Shown one piece after another: positions 13,201 to 25,343 of a stretch of DNA of 64,000 nt (within the stretch, counting starts at the first letter, position 1; every line of letters begins with the position of its first letter). Source of the stretch: Pyrus communis (lineage: Eukaryota > Streptophyta > Magnoliopsida > Rosales > Rosaceae); assembly GCF_963583255.1 (NCBI RefSeq), contig NC_084813.1, forward strand, positions 17,365,799 through 17,429,798. The letters run 5' to 3'. Under the pieces are notes generated by a model that was not told the origin of the DNA, did no database searches, and was given only the letters and a program-made list of their open reading frames with translations. Position numbers and translations under genes: made by a program.

Positions 13201-16200
13201 TATAACGTAAGATTTTGTGGTATCCACTAGTGTAAATATTTTAAATTGAAGATCGAATTCATTCATTGTAATCATATAGGGTCAAGGAGTGTAGCTGTAA
13301 AAATCATCAAAATCAGAGTTAAAATAACCATTAAATCGTGATTTTTCGTTTTTAACCGTCGAAAAGTTTTATCTTGTTGCTTTATCTCTGAATGTTTGTC
13401 TTTTGCAATTTTTGGCGTATGCGATCTCGAAGCATATATAAACAAGTTTAACAGTTGGATCGTTGAAATTAGTTTCATAGAATGCGTATCCCATCAAAAC
13501 GATAGATTCACTAACACTTCAGAGTTTATTTATACTTTCATCAAGTATAACGTAAGATTTTGTGGTATCCACTAGTGTAAATATTTTAAATTGAAGATCG
13601 AATTCATTCACTGTATTCATATAGGGTCAAGGAGTGTACTGTAAAAAAATATCAAAATCAGAGTTGAAATAACCGTTAAATCGTGATTTTTCGTTTATAG
13701 CCGTCGAAAAGTTTTGTCTCGTTACTTGATCTCTGAATGTTTGTTTTTTGCAATTTTTGGCGTATGCGATCTCGAAGCATATATAAACAAGTTTGACGGT
13801 TGGATTGTTGAAATTAGTTTCGTAGGATGCGTATCCCATCTAAACGATAGATTCACTAACACTTAAGAGTTTATTTATAATTTCATCAAGTATAACATAA
13901 GATTTTGTGATATCCACAAGTGTAAATATTTTAAATTGAAGATCGAATTCATTCATTGTATTCATATATGGTCAAGAAGTGTAGCTGTAAAAAATCATCA
14001 AAATCAGAGTTCAAATAACCGTTAAATCGTGATTTTTCGTTTATAACCGTTGAAAAGTTTTGTATCGTTACTTGATCTCTGAATGTTTGTTTTTTGCAAT
14101 TTTTGGCTTATGTGATCTTGAAGCATATATAAACAAGTTTGAAGGTTGGATCATTGAAATTAGTTTCATATGATGTGTATCCCATCAAAACGATAGATTC
14201 ACTAACACTTAAGAGTTTATTTGTACTTTCATCAAGTATAACGTAAGATTTTGTGATATCCATTAGTGTAAATATTTTAAATTGAAGATCGAATTCATTC
14301 ATTGTATTCATATAGGGTCAAGGAGTATAGCTGTAAAAAATCATCAAAATCAAAGTTAAAATAACCGTTAAATTGTGATTTTTCGTTTATAACTGTCGAA
14401 AAGTTTTGTCTCTTTATTTGATCTCTGAATGTTTGTTTTTTGCAATTTTTGGCATATGCGATCTCGAAGCATATATAAATAAGTGTGACGGTTGGATCGT
14501 TGAAATTAGTTTCGTAGGATGCGTATCCCATCAAAACGATAGATTCACTAACACTTAAGGGTTTATTTATACTTTCATCAAGTATAACGTAAGATTTTGT
14601 GGTATCCACTAGTGTAAATATTTTAAATTGAAGATCGAATTCATTCATTGTATTCATATAGGGTCAAGGAGTGTAGCTGTAAAAAATCATCAAAATCAGA
14701 GTTAAAATAACCGTAAAATCGTGATATTTCTTTTATAACAGTCGAAAAGTTTTGTCTCGATACTTAATCTTTGAATGTTTGATTTTTGCAATTTTTGGCG
14801 TATGCGATCTCGAAGCATATATAAACAAGTTTGGCGGTTGGATCGTTGAAATTAGTTTCGTAGGATGTGTATCCCATCAAAACGATAGATTCACTAACAC
14901 TTAAGAGTTTATTTATACTTTCATCAAGTATAACATAAGATTTTGTGGTATCCACTAGTGTAAATATTTTAAATTGAAGATCGAATTCGTTTATGGTATT
15001 CATATAGGGTCAAGGATTGTAGCTGTAAAAAATCATCAAAATCAGAGTTAAAATAACCGTTAAATTGTGATTTTTCGTTTATAACCGTCGAAAAGTTTTG
15101 TCTCGTTATTTGATCTCTGAATGTTTGTTTTTTGCAATTTTTGGCGTATGCGATCTCGAAGCATATATAAACAAGTTTGACATTGGATCGTTGAAATTAG
15201 TTTCGTAGGATGCGTATCCCATCAAAACGATAGATTCACTAACACTTAAGAGTTTATTTATACTTTCATCAAATATAACGTAAGATTTTGTGGTTTCCAC
15301 TAGTGTAAATATTTTAAATTGAAGATCGAGTTCATTCATTGTATTCATATAGGGTCAAGGATTGTAGCTGTAAAAAATCATTAAAATCAGAGTTAAAATA
15401 ACCGTTAAATCGTGATTTTTCATTTATAACTGTTGAAAGTTTTGTCTCGTTACTTGATCTCTGAATGTTTGTTTTTTGCAATTTTTGGCGTAGACGATCT
15501 CGAAGCATATATAAATAAGTCTGACGGTTGGATCGTTGAAATTAGTTTCATAGGATGCGTATCCCATCAAAACGATAGATTCACTAATACTTAAGAGTTT
15601 ATTTATGCTTTCATCAAGTATAACGTAAGATTTTGTGGTATCCACTACTGTTAATATTTTAACTTGAAGATCAAATACATTCATTGTATTCATATAGGGC
15701 CAAGGAGTGTAGCTGTAAAAAATCTTCAAAATCAGAGTTAAAATAACCGTTAATTCGTGATTTTTCGTTTATAACCGTCGAAAAGTTTTGTCTCATTACT
15801 TGATCTCTGAATGTTTGTTTTTTGCAATTTTTGGCGTATGCGATCTCGAACCATATATAAACATGTTTGACGGTTGGATCGTTGAAATTAGTTTCGTAGG
15901 ATGCGTATCCCATCAAAACGATAGATCCACTAACACTTAAGAGTTTATTTATACTTTCATCAAGTATAACATAAGATTTTGTGATATCGACTAGTGTAAA
16001 TATTTTATATTGAAGATCGAATCATTCATTGTATTCATATAGGGTCAACCAGTGTAGCTGTAAAAAATCATCAAAACTAGAGTTAAAATAACCGTTAAAT
16101 CGTAATTTTTTGTTTATAACCGTTGAAAAGTTATCTTGTTTCTTGATCTCTAAATGTTTGTTTTTTTGCAATATTTGGCGTATGCGATCTCGAAGCATAT

Positions 16201-17143
16201 ATAAACAAGTTTGACGGTTGGATCGTTGAAATAAGTTTCGTAGAATGCGTATCCCATCAAAACGATAGATTCATTAATACTTAAGAGTTTATTTATACTT
16301 TCATCAAGTATAACGTAAGATTTTGTGGTATCCACTAGTGTAAATACTTTAAATTGAAGATCGAATTCATTCATTGTATTCATATAGGGTCAAGGAGTGT
16401 AGTTGTAAAAAATCTTCAAAATCAGAGTTAAAATAACCGTTAAATCGTGATTTTTCATTTATAACCGTCGAAATTTTTTGTCTCGTTACTTTATCTCTGA
16501 ATTTTTTTTTTTTTTGTAATTTTTGGCGTGTGCGATTTCAAAGCATATATAAACAAGTTTGACGGTTGGATCGTTGAAATTAGTTTCATAGGATGCGTAT
16601 CCCATCAAAACGATACATTAACTAACACTTAGAGTTTCTTTGGGTTAAATATTAGGCAGGAAATGGATGAAACTCTTGAAATATAAGGCGGGAAATTAAT
16701 TATTATAATATTTTTATGTGTTTGGTATTTTTAAATTACTTGATATTTTTATTTTTAATTTGTTTTATGATTGTTAATCTCAATCTTTGCCTATAATATA
16801 CTATAAAAATAAATAAATAAATAAAACTTAAATTTTTAAAATTTATATAGAATAATAATTAAGAAACAATATATACATATTCATTATATCTATTGCATTT
16901 TATATTAAGTTTTTTTTAGTAGTTTAAAGAATTAAAATCATCAAAATAGCATTTTTCTTATCGTGTTGAAAGAGGTTACCCGCGTGTCACTCTCGTGTAA
17001 ACCTGTTAAGGACCCGTTATTAATGGGTTATTATCGTGTGACCCGATAATGACTCGATGAGTTATCGTGTTGACCCGAAACCCGTTATTTTCGTGTCGTT
17101 TACGTGTCGTGTTAATGGGTTGTGTAACAAATTGTCAAGTCTA
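10272..17143. mobile_element. hAT-like non-autonomous transposon, 6.9 kb, carrying a satellite array
   Basis: Ends are inverted: TAGACCTGGCA on the left and the complement of TAGACTTGACA on the right. It is flanked by the direct repeat ATCAAAAG (10264-10271 and 17144-17151). Eight-base TSDs and TAG-starting ends fit hAT. A 9-base reading (ATCAAAAGT) with an asymmetric end is also possible and would suggest a Mutator-like element. Subterminal regions are dense in ACCCGTTA, CGTGTCGTGT and related motifs (10280-10450 and 16970-17120). No transposase is visible. A 1,088 bp relative with the same ends is at 61602-62689. Most of the interior is the 345 bp tandem array. Confidence 0.75.
10770..16636. 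repeat. Tandem array, about 17 copies of a 345 bp unit
   Basis: The marker TCAAGGAGTGTAG recurs near 10854, 11199, 11545, 11890, 12237, 12582, 12926, 13280, 13625, 13971, 14316, 14661, 15005, 15351, 15697, 16043 and 16388, giving spacing of 344-347 bases with one of about 354. Each unit contains GGTTGGATCGTTGAAATTAG and CCCATCAAAACGATAG, and copies differ by scattered substitutions. Minus-strand frames of 60-120 codons starting MNTMNEFDLQFKIFTLVD appear in most units. They probably reflect the repetition of an open stretch rather than a gene, although the conservation deserves a test. There are no unique spacers, so it is not a CRISPR-type array. Confidence 0.93.
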
Positions 17144-17151
17144 ATCAAAAG

Positions 17152-17887
17152 TGAGAGTAAAATAGAAAAAATAGGGATATGATTGTCATTTTGTCAAAAG
17201 GTACAAAATTACTATTTTACCATCCTTTTTGTCAAGAGTGTCTCAAAAGTGAGGGTAAAATTGAAAAAAGAAAAATGGCAAAAAGTTGACCACGAGGGTT
17301 TTCTTAATATATAGAATAGATATATAAACAAACTAAAATTGTTAGAGACTGGTCATATACTTAGTATCGAAAATGACTTAGAAAACACGAGTTCATTATC
17401 ACGTGATGTTCTGTGTTAATGAAATAAAGATATATAAACAACACATTCACATATTTTTATTTTATTAGCATAAGAAGTTACCGTGATATATAACTCATGC
17501 CATATAAATTGCACATGTGCTATATGAGTCATTCTCTACCATTGTCATTAGGCTTTCATGCAAGGGGGAGAGGATCCCCTCCAGACCCAAACCCACCGGA
17601 TCCTTCTTCTTTGGTCCTCTCCCAGATTGTTTACAATGAGTTAAAGACCATGAAGAACTCAAGTCTCTCTCTCTCTGCTATCTGCACACATCATCATCTT
17701 CTATTCTTTAAATGTTGCAGAAAAAATCAGGAAAAATGTACCACCATCAAAGTTATTGTTAGTATTCACCACCAGTCCGTATGGAAAGATACACACATGG
17801 GAAGCTTGAGAAAAAGCTTGATCACGAAGCCAACTCTGGAGAAGCACGACGCCGACTCCGGGAAGACCAACGACGCTGACTTGGGTC
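17152..17887. other. Intergenic DNA between the hAT-like element and the WAK fragment
   Basis: The stretch from about 17331 to 17555 matches unit 2 at 37723-37945. The remainder (17556-17887) is specific to unit 1 and includes a CT-rich run near 17668. A 166-codon plus-strand frame at 17497-17997 has no family resemblance and is not accepted as a gene. Confidence 0.45.
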
Positions 17888-18725
17888 GTGCAAATCCAAC
17901 TAGTTTTTGGAAGGATTTCTATGTTCCTTTCTGTTCCATTTGTAACTCCTCTGCTGGAAAAAAAAATGAAAAACATATGCATAAGGGACATATATAAATG
18001 TATAAGATAAGCTAATTTATCAGAGGGTATCATTCTGATCAATTAAAGAATTTGCTGAACAAAAACAGGTACAAAATAGACAGAATAGCCACAGAGAACA
18101 TATTCAACTTCTTCATGATTTTGTTGCACATTAGAACCTTTAACTGATTTTTAAATCCCTTCTAGCTCCATTGCAACTTCTTTCATCGTGAGACGTCTCT
18201 TTCCATTCAAGTCCAAGCATCTTCTTGCAAGGCAAGCAACTGCCTGAATCTGTTCTTTACTTTCCTCCTTCATAATCCGAACATCAACGATATCAAACAG
18301 ACGTTTCTCTTCCATTTTAAGAATGAAGTATGTGGCTAGACTTTTGCCTTCTTCCGATCTTGTGAATGAAATTGGGTTTTGATTTGTCAAGAGCTCAACG
18401 AGGACTACCCCGAAGCTATAAACATCGCTCTTTTCAGTGAATTGGCTTGATTGGAAGTACTCCAGATCCAAGTATCCAAAAGTGCCTTGAACTAGTGTTG
18501 TTACATGAGTTTGATCCATGGAAATTGATCTTGAAGTTCCAAAATCAGCTACTTTTGCTCTGTACTTGTCATCTAAAAGTATGTTTGTGGATTTAATATC
18601 ACGATGATAAATGGGAATGGAAGCTGATGAGTGCAGGTAGAAAAGAGCTCTAGTGACCTCAATGGCAATTCTTAAGCGCATATCCCACGTAAGAGGAAAC
18701 TCTTTTCATTATCTTCACGGATATA
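17888..18725 (-). pseudogene. WAK-like receptor kinase fragment (kinase C-lobe)
   Basis: Minus-strand frame 18681-18151 encodes the C-terminal kinase part of a wall-associated-kinase-like receptor: [16 protein letters not shown] (catalytic loop), VADFGTSRS (DFG), [11 protein letters not shown] and [18 protein letters not shown]. The N-lobe, transmembrane segment and ectodomain are absent; homology stops near 18725. The frame ends in TAA where the sister copy has CAA (EGI then stop rather than EGIQKS). The 3' flank 17888-18095 matches 20984-21190, and bases equivalent to 21190-21640 are deleted. It is therefore a truncated copy of the neighbouring gene at 21526-24065. Confidence 0.85.
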
Positions 18726-20013
18726 CTCGCAAAAGATATCCTTTAAATCTTAAAGTTGATGGCGCCTCTTGTTATTTTTCAAAGATATCCTTTAAATCTT
18801 AAAGTGGTCCTTGGCCAATTTCCTATGATTTGGTTTTTAAAATTTAACATATTTCTTTCTACGATTGTATCGATGATTTGAATACCATACGAATCTGATA
18901 ATTCAATCTGATCCGATCGGAATCCAATTTATTTACGGAATATATGTCTATTCAATTTGAATTGACATTCCAACTTCTAGAACATGTTTATGAATTTATT
19001 TTGATATTATATACGAAATAACCATGCTTGGATGCGAATCGACATAACTACACATTAGAAAATGTGTGAGAATTTGAACTCTCCAGACGAAGTCGAGCTA
19101 GCGGTATAACCTAGGTAGAGAGCGCTAGTCATGCTATTTGGCTCAGACAAGAATTGTCTGCCCTTCCACTTTTGGTGCCCTCCTGTTTGTGTGGTCACGG
19201 TTAAACCACGTAACATTTTATATTACTATTCATTTTTGTTTTATTATCTCTATAAAAAAACAATATAAAATGTTGACATGGCTTAACTGTGACCACACAA
19301 AACAGGAGGACACGGGAGGGCACTGGAAGTGGGAGGGCAGACAATCCTTGTCCATTTGGCCTAGCTGATTGGTTGCCCTTGTCAGAAGCTCTAATCATGA
19401 GGTTCTATTTCATCCTACCACTCGCTCGATATGCTACATGTGCAATAAATTTTATTATAAATTTTCATTATGCGTTAACATTCAATAGTCAGAGAATATT
19501 AAGTTTAAAAGAATATGTTTATCTGAAAGTTGCAAGGTGAGAGAGAATATAAATGTTTCACCTGAAACTAGAAGGAGGAGGGTGAATATATTTATACGTT
19601 GTCACATTATGTAGGAAAAATAAGAAGGGAAAGAGGAGAAACTGTCTTTTAACTTTATGTCCTCCCTTCTCCTTAGCTGTGATACTACATTCCCATCCTA
19701 CCATGTACTCAGATAGGCGGGCTCCAATCAAAAAATGGATTCCAAATCTACTACCCTCCTTCACTTCCCCTCCCCCAACCGGCATACCTATGCAGGATCC
19801 TAATTGAGGTTAAGTGTTGGGTATTTACATACCCTTAGTCTCACCCTCTACCCATATGATACTTTGTTTGTATATATTTGCAGGAGTTCGTGAAGTGGAT
19901 TTACATCTGGTAGACACCTTCTCAATTCGGAGTTTTGCTTTATTCGAGGATGTGATGGTGGTGACGATGTGGTCTCTGCCGCTAAAGATTAGAATTTTTT
20001 GCTTTTTGTTTTC
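18726..20013. other. Spacer shared between units 1 and 2
   Basis: Near-identical to 37990-39030 apart from the MITE at 19144-19353. The portion from about 19800 to 20170, ending in TTGCCTTAATGAAAAT and an A-run, looks like the 3' tail of an old retroposed sequence, but no coding homology was recognised. The site after 20014 is the empty counterpart of the CACTA insertion in unit 2. Confidence 0.45.
19144..19353. mobile_element. Fold-back MITE, 210 bp (hAT-type TSD)
   Basis: The two halves are long inverted repeats. The left arm runs through ATTGTCTGCCCTTCCACTT and CCTCCTGTTTGTGTGGTCAC; the complement of the right arm reads ATTGTCTGCCCTCCCACTT and CCTCCTGTTTTGTGTGGTCA. It is flanked by ATTTGGCT (19136-19143) and ATTTGGCC (19354-19361). 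The aligned position in unit 2 (near 38375) has the single uninterrupted site ATTTGGCC, showing an insertion after the duplication or a clean loss. Confidence 0.8.
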
Positions 20014-20385
20014 TACTGGCTTCAGGCCTAAGCTTATATGGGTCTTTCATTATATCTTGAGTTGTTACTCTCGTTTTCTTGGACCTTTTACATTTTTTGT
20101 AGTTATTTACCCTGTCCTTTTTGAACTTTGTACTAGTTTTTGCCTTAATGAAAATTGACTTTCTGATTAAAAAAAAAGGGTATAGTTACCTTACCATTCA
20201 AAATGTTAGGCACCCACTAGTTTGTACGTGCTATCTTAGCAAGAGAAGTTTAGCTGCAACTAAACTACCTATTTTTTTGGTCGACATTCCATTAAATACA
20301 AGCTTGAATTGATTGACACATCAGATGATATCAGTGTGTGTCATTAGGTTTTCTTCGAAAGGACAAGTGCCATTACGTTAGTAGC

Positions 20386-20602
20386 CCGCATTTCAAGTCT
20401 TTTTTTTCTTTCTTTAGTTTGTTTTTTTATAAATTTAAATTTCTATTTTGGGGAATTAGTTTAGTAGCCCTCTTACACAACCACCAACCAACATTTCAGG
20501 TCTTTTTTTCTTTCTTTAGTTTGTTTTTTTTTTTTTTTAAATTTAAATTTCTATTTTGGGGAATTAGTTTAGTAGCCCTCTTACACAACCACCAACCAAA
20601 AA
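20386..20602. repeat. Two-copy direct repeat of about 115 bp
   Basis: The block holding TTCTATTTTGGGGAATTAG and GTAGCCCTCTTACACAACC occurs twice in a row. The same doubled block is in unit 2 at about 44985-45200, so this small duplication predates the large one. The rest of 20603-21525 is shared spacer without a gene. Confidence 0.75.
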
Positions 20603-21525
20603 TAGTTCTGTTACTGAAGTGTATGTACTGGATCCTTTTACCAACCACCAACCATAACAGGTCGAGTCAATTTACTTGTTAATTTTAACGGGTAAAATGA
20701 CAAGATTTGTCAAGAATTCGTTAAGATAGCAAGTGTAACACGACACGATCCGTTTATTAGGCCTAATAAATAGTATCTCAAACTAAACGCTCGTCACAAT
20801 TTAACAAAGTTAAAAAATTTTAAAAATAATTTTACACATGACTACTTAGAAGAAATTTTTAAATGCGATAATCACACTGTCACATGTTTTTATTATAACT
20901 GTAGGATTATCTTAGAAAATCTCCTTGAATATAATAAAAATTAATATAGAGTCTCAGGAACCATTACTAAATTGAATGGGTCTTACAAATCCAACTAGTT
21001 TTTGGAAGGATCTCTATGTTCCTTTCTATTCCATTTGTAACTAGTCTACTGAAAAAAAAAATGAAAAACATATGTTGAAGGGACATATATAAACTTATAA
21101 GATAAGCGAATTTATCAAAGGGGATCATTCTGATCAATCAAAGAATTTGCTCAACAAAAACAGGTACAAAATAGACAAAATAGCCACAGGTAAATATAGA
21201 ACCATATACAGAAAAAGTTAAAAACAAGTACAAATTAAACATCTTAGAGTTTAAAAAATACAAGAAAAAAATTAAAAACGTGCAGAAAGAAACATAATTA
21301 ATAGATATGATTAAACAGAGGTACGTGAGCCGCTAAAAAATGTGTGTCAAAGTCATCTCCCTTTTCAAATATGCTAAATGTAGGTTGGACCAGTTTGCTC
21401 AAAACAGATTGGTGGTCCTTTAGCTTTAGGCTGAAGTAGACACTTTTGGGAGACAGAAGCTTCGGATGCAATTCAGAATCAGTTCCCAAAAGTTGTACCA
21501 AACGCAGCCTAAAATCGGTCCATGG

Positions 21526-24065
21526 TCATTGAAATTTGGACGACGATAGCAGAAGTCGATCAGTTAATGAAGCAATACTACTGTCCACGACTGAACTTGT
21601 TGATGTAGAAACAACATCCCAAGGACCAGTCACTTCATTTGGAACATATTTAACTTCTTCATGATTTTGCTGCACATTAGAACCTTTAACTGATTTTTGA
21701 ATCCCTTCCAGCTCCATTGCAACTTCTTTCATCGTGGGACGTCTCTTTCCATTCAAGTCTAAGCATCTTCTTGCAAGGCAAGCAACTGCCTTAATCTGTT
21801 CTTTACTTCCCTCCTTCATAATTCGAACATCAACGATATCATACAGACGTTTCTCTTCCATTTTAAGAATGAAGTATGTAGCTAGACTTCTGCCTTCTTC
21901 CGATCTTGTGAATGAAATTGGTTTTTGACTTGTCAGGAGCTCAACGAGGACTACTTCGAAGCTATAAACATCGCTCTTTTCTGTGAATTGGCTTGATTGG
22001 AAGTACTCCGGATCCAAGTATCCAAAAGTGCCTTGTACTAGTGTTGTTACATGAGTTTGATCGATGGAAATTGATCTTGAAGTTCCAAAATCAGCTACTT
22101 TTGCTATGTACTTGTCATCTAAAAGTATGTTTGTGGATTTAATATCACGATGATAAATGGGAATGGAAGCTGATGAGTGTAGGTAGAAAAGAGCTCCAGC
22201 GACCTCAATGGCAATTCTTAAGCGCATATCCCACGTAAGAGGAAACTCTTCATTATCTTCATGGATGTACTCGAAGAGGGTACCATTGGGAACATATTCA
22301 TACACCAGTAGAGGAACCATTGTCTCCAAACAACACCCGAATAGCTTAACCACATTCCTGTGGTTAAGTTGTGAAAGAACGATAATCTCATTAATGAAAG
22401 GCCTAAGATTCCCTTCATCAATCACCTTCGACTTTTTCACAGCGACAATTCTTCCATCTGTCAACATTCCTTTGTAAATAGTACCTTGGCCTCCCTGACC
22501 AAGTATTCTGTTCACATTAAAATGATATGTGGCCTTCTCTAGCTCCCTTGGATCAAATATTTTTATTTTCTCAACATTTACTTCACCGGAGCTTAATTGT
22601 TCTTTGATCAATAAGCCACCGTTTTGTTTGAAGAACTTCTCTCGGCGTTTAGTATCATTTCTTTTCTTCACTACCTTGTATAACCACCACGCAGCAGCAA
22701 GAAGAAGTAATAGCCCCAAGCTTGCACCAATACCTGCACAAATCAATACATTTTATACAAAAAAGTACCCAAATCTTTGGCTAATCTCTCTGGAAAATTT
22801 AGTGAACTGTTCAATTTTTTTCGCATTTGAATCCACTGAAAGTTGTTCCAGGCCAATTGAAGGGACAGAGGCGTACCTGGTTTCACTGTAGATTTCTTCT
22901 TTTCAGGAGGACCGAAAAAGTAACATTCATAACTCCCAATAGTATTATTACAAATAAAAGTATATCCAAGATTTTCTAGCAAACAAGGGCTCTTCTGTGG
23001 ATCCACACATTCATCGATATCTAATATGAATTAAGTGCAAAAGGATTGATTAACCAGATGGCAGAAGAATGAACATTATAAAAGATGAATTAGAAATATA
23101 TAGTGAAAATATTTGCCTTGTATTTGAGGCCATTGCTTGAAATGCCGAACCAATTGTAGTTCAAAATAAAAACAAAATAATTAAAAAATTGTGAATTTGT
23201 GAGAGGTTTACCTTGGCATCCATCAGGAAGATACGGATTTCCTTCGTATCCCCTTTTGCAAGAACATCGAAACATTGAATTCGTGTTACTAAAAGAGGTG
23301 GAATTGATGAAACTTCCACTTTCACACACAGTTGAATTGTTGAAAGCTATTGATTTATTCGTTGCAAGCGAGTCAAATGTCCGTCTATCAAATGTCCGTC
23401 TATCTATCCTCCACTCCAGCACCACAGGAAAGTAGTCCATGTTTTGTATGTCTGAGGCTTTTCTTAGTCCTTCGTTCTCAAACCATTGTCGGTCTATTAA
23501 GAATGCATACTTGCATCCCTCTGTGCGTTCCCCGGTTTCCACGCTCTCTATAGTTGTATTGAATACCTGAAGATCTGAAGGGATTGTTGTCTGGCAGCAG
23601 TCAATCCCATTGCAGGTACTACTACTAACCATTTCGGCAGAAAGATAAGCACCCGCCAATGGTCGAACCGTTGACCATTGTCATCAGAGCCAAGTTGTTG
23701 CATCCGACAGTAGTGAATCTATTGTTGGATTGGGAGAAAACAAAAGGGCCTCCTTCCAAGCTCATCACATAGGCACTGCTCATATCACCACACGTTGACA
23801 TTGCAGGATAGTTGACACGACATACATCCAGAACTTCAAGTTTGCTGCTATTTAAGAAAGGCTTGGAAGGATTATAAGTATCATTGCAGGATATCGAAAA
23901 CCATTCATCAAGGTAGCAGTTGGGTCCAATTCCAAAGGGGTATGGAATCGTAACACCCCCACACTGTGCTTGGCAACCAGACTTTGCTAGAGGCGGTGAT
24001 TGCGCCAATGCGCTACTCATTTGCCACAACAAAACCATCTGAAAAATTTGTACCACCATTTTCAT
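21526..24065 (-). pseudogene. WAK-like receptor kinase, almost complete but frameshifted
   Basis: Wall-associated-kinase-like receptor: cell-surface protein with a galacturonan-binding (GUB_WAK) domain, EGF-like domain, one membrane helix and a cytosolic Ser/Thr kinase. Minus-strand exons: 24065-23212 (signal peptide MKMVVQIFQMVLLWQMSSALA, then CGGVTIPYPFGIGPNCYL and CNGIDCC), 23020-22877 (DIDECVDPQKSPC EGF), and 22733-21526 (helix [24 protein letters not shown] loop, VAVKK lysine, [24 protein letters not shown]). Splice sites and phases agree. The single fatal lesion is near 23625-23659: compared with the copy at 46-48 kb, about 11 bases after codon GGT are missing, so frame 1 ends at a TAG in a TAG-repeat while the protein continues in another frame. 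The usual YSFGVV reads YSFEVV. A truncated secreted ectodomain could still be made, but not a full receptor. Confidence 0.82.
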
Positions 24066-24504
24066 CTCTCTCTCTCTCTCTCTGCTCTTGAACGTGACGG
24101 AGAAAATCCGAATTCCCCATCCGTGCTTTATAAGGAGGGGTACGACTAGTAATATATTCTTTTTGCCCATGTGAAAATTCTGTGCTGAATTTTCCTCGAT
24201 GCGTTGTGCAGAAAGATCAAAGTCAAAGAATAAACATTGAAGGTCGGGATTGGATTCTAGTAACCATGATTGACAAATCTAATTGATAACTGTTACTCAA
24301 ACCAATGATCTAAACCCAAGTATTTGTGATTGGATTACTATAATAGCAAATTTGTCATGTGCCGTTGACTAATTTACCTTAAGGATTTATAAACTAAATT
24401 TGACAATTAAATGATGTGTCACCAATAAGAAATAAGTATATTAATTAATACTTAGGTGATAATCCAATTACTACTTAGTGTTATGGTTTAATGTTATTCT
24501 TGGT
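24066..24504. other. 5' flank of the WAK-like copy
   Basis: A CT microsatellite (about 24066-24086) lies just upstream of the start codon, in the leader. Homology with unit 2 (48753-48895) continues to about 24250. Beyond that the sequence is AT-rich without features I can name. Confidence 0.45.
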
Positions 24505-24672
24505 ACTACGGTATAATGTTATTTTTCTTCACTTGTAAGTGAGATGTTTTAAGTTTGATTCTCGCTAGAGTTGAATTTGAACTACATTATTGCCAACCGA
24601 TTATGAGATTTTGCCTACTTCCCCACACCTTTAGTTTAGATAATATCGTTTTTTTAAAAAAGAAAAAAATAA
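24505..24672 (+). mobile_element. tRNA-type SINE copy (diverged)
   Basis: It contains CACTTGTAAGTGAGATG, a B-box-like AGTTTGATTCTCGC, the conserved body ending GATAATATCG and an A-rich tail. The same plan is seen with a better B box (GGTTCGATTCTC) in three copies near 58.3, 59.4 and 61.2 kb. Exact 5' end and TSD were not resolved. Confidence 0.6.
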
Positions 24673-25343
24673 TAATGCAATTATCAATCACCACTTAAAA
24701 AAATTTGGTTTCTTAACATTACCCTTAGTACTTCATTTTTTGGTGCTACTTAAGAAAGTTTTACCGGACTTTTCTTTTCTTTTCCTATATTTCCAAACTT
24801 TCTTTCTATTAATTTTTTTTAAATTTTTTTAATTGTATAATTTTCCTTTTCTTTCCAGGGTTGATTCAAACATTTAGCGCAGACCATCTTTGGACAGTGA
24901 AGGTTATCAGCCAAGTGTCCCTTGACAGTTCTAATTAGACATCCAAGTTGGAAATAGACTGCCAAATATCACCCTCTTTTGACTAGTGGGTGGCGGGAAT
25001 AAAACAGAAAATTAACGCCACAGAAGTGGACAACACAAAAGCTGATTAGGATTTAGAAGCCTTGCCGTTATTTGTAGTCCAAAACGATAATTCTCTAGTC
25101 TTTTTCTAAAAAAATAAAAATACGAGACATAAAATATATACGAACGATGCAAGACGACATTTTTAAACTGCTAATAACAGTTTGCTGAGACAAACATACA
25201 ATTGTCAAACACATCAATATTTTTACTACAAAAACATCAAGCAAAATCACAACAGACAGACACCACTGAAAAAGCTGGTCAAAACCAGAGAAAAAAATAA
25301 AGAAAATTCTCGTTTCCAAACCTAGATCAGGGAAATCTCCAGT
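24673..25343. other. AT-rich spacer, no gene seen
   Basis: No convincing ORF, repeat end or RNA gene was found. The last 200 bases correspond to the 3' UTR side of the minus-strand WAK-like copy that follows. Confidence 0.4.

Noticed and set aside
10770..16636. Regular repeat array as a CRISPR-like structure
   Set aside because: Units are 345 bases long, directly adjacent and similar throughout; there are no short repeats separated by unique spacers, and the context is a plant transposon.
17497..17997. 166-codon plus-strand ORF
   Set aside because: No family resemblance, low-complexity stretches, and it overlaps the 3' flank of the duplicated WAK fragment; unit 2 does not preserve it.
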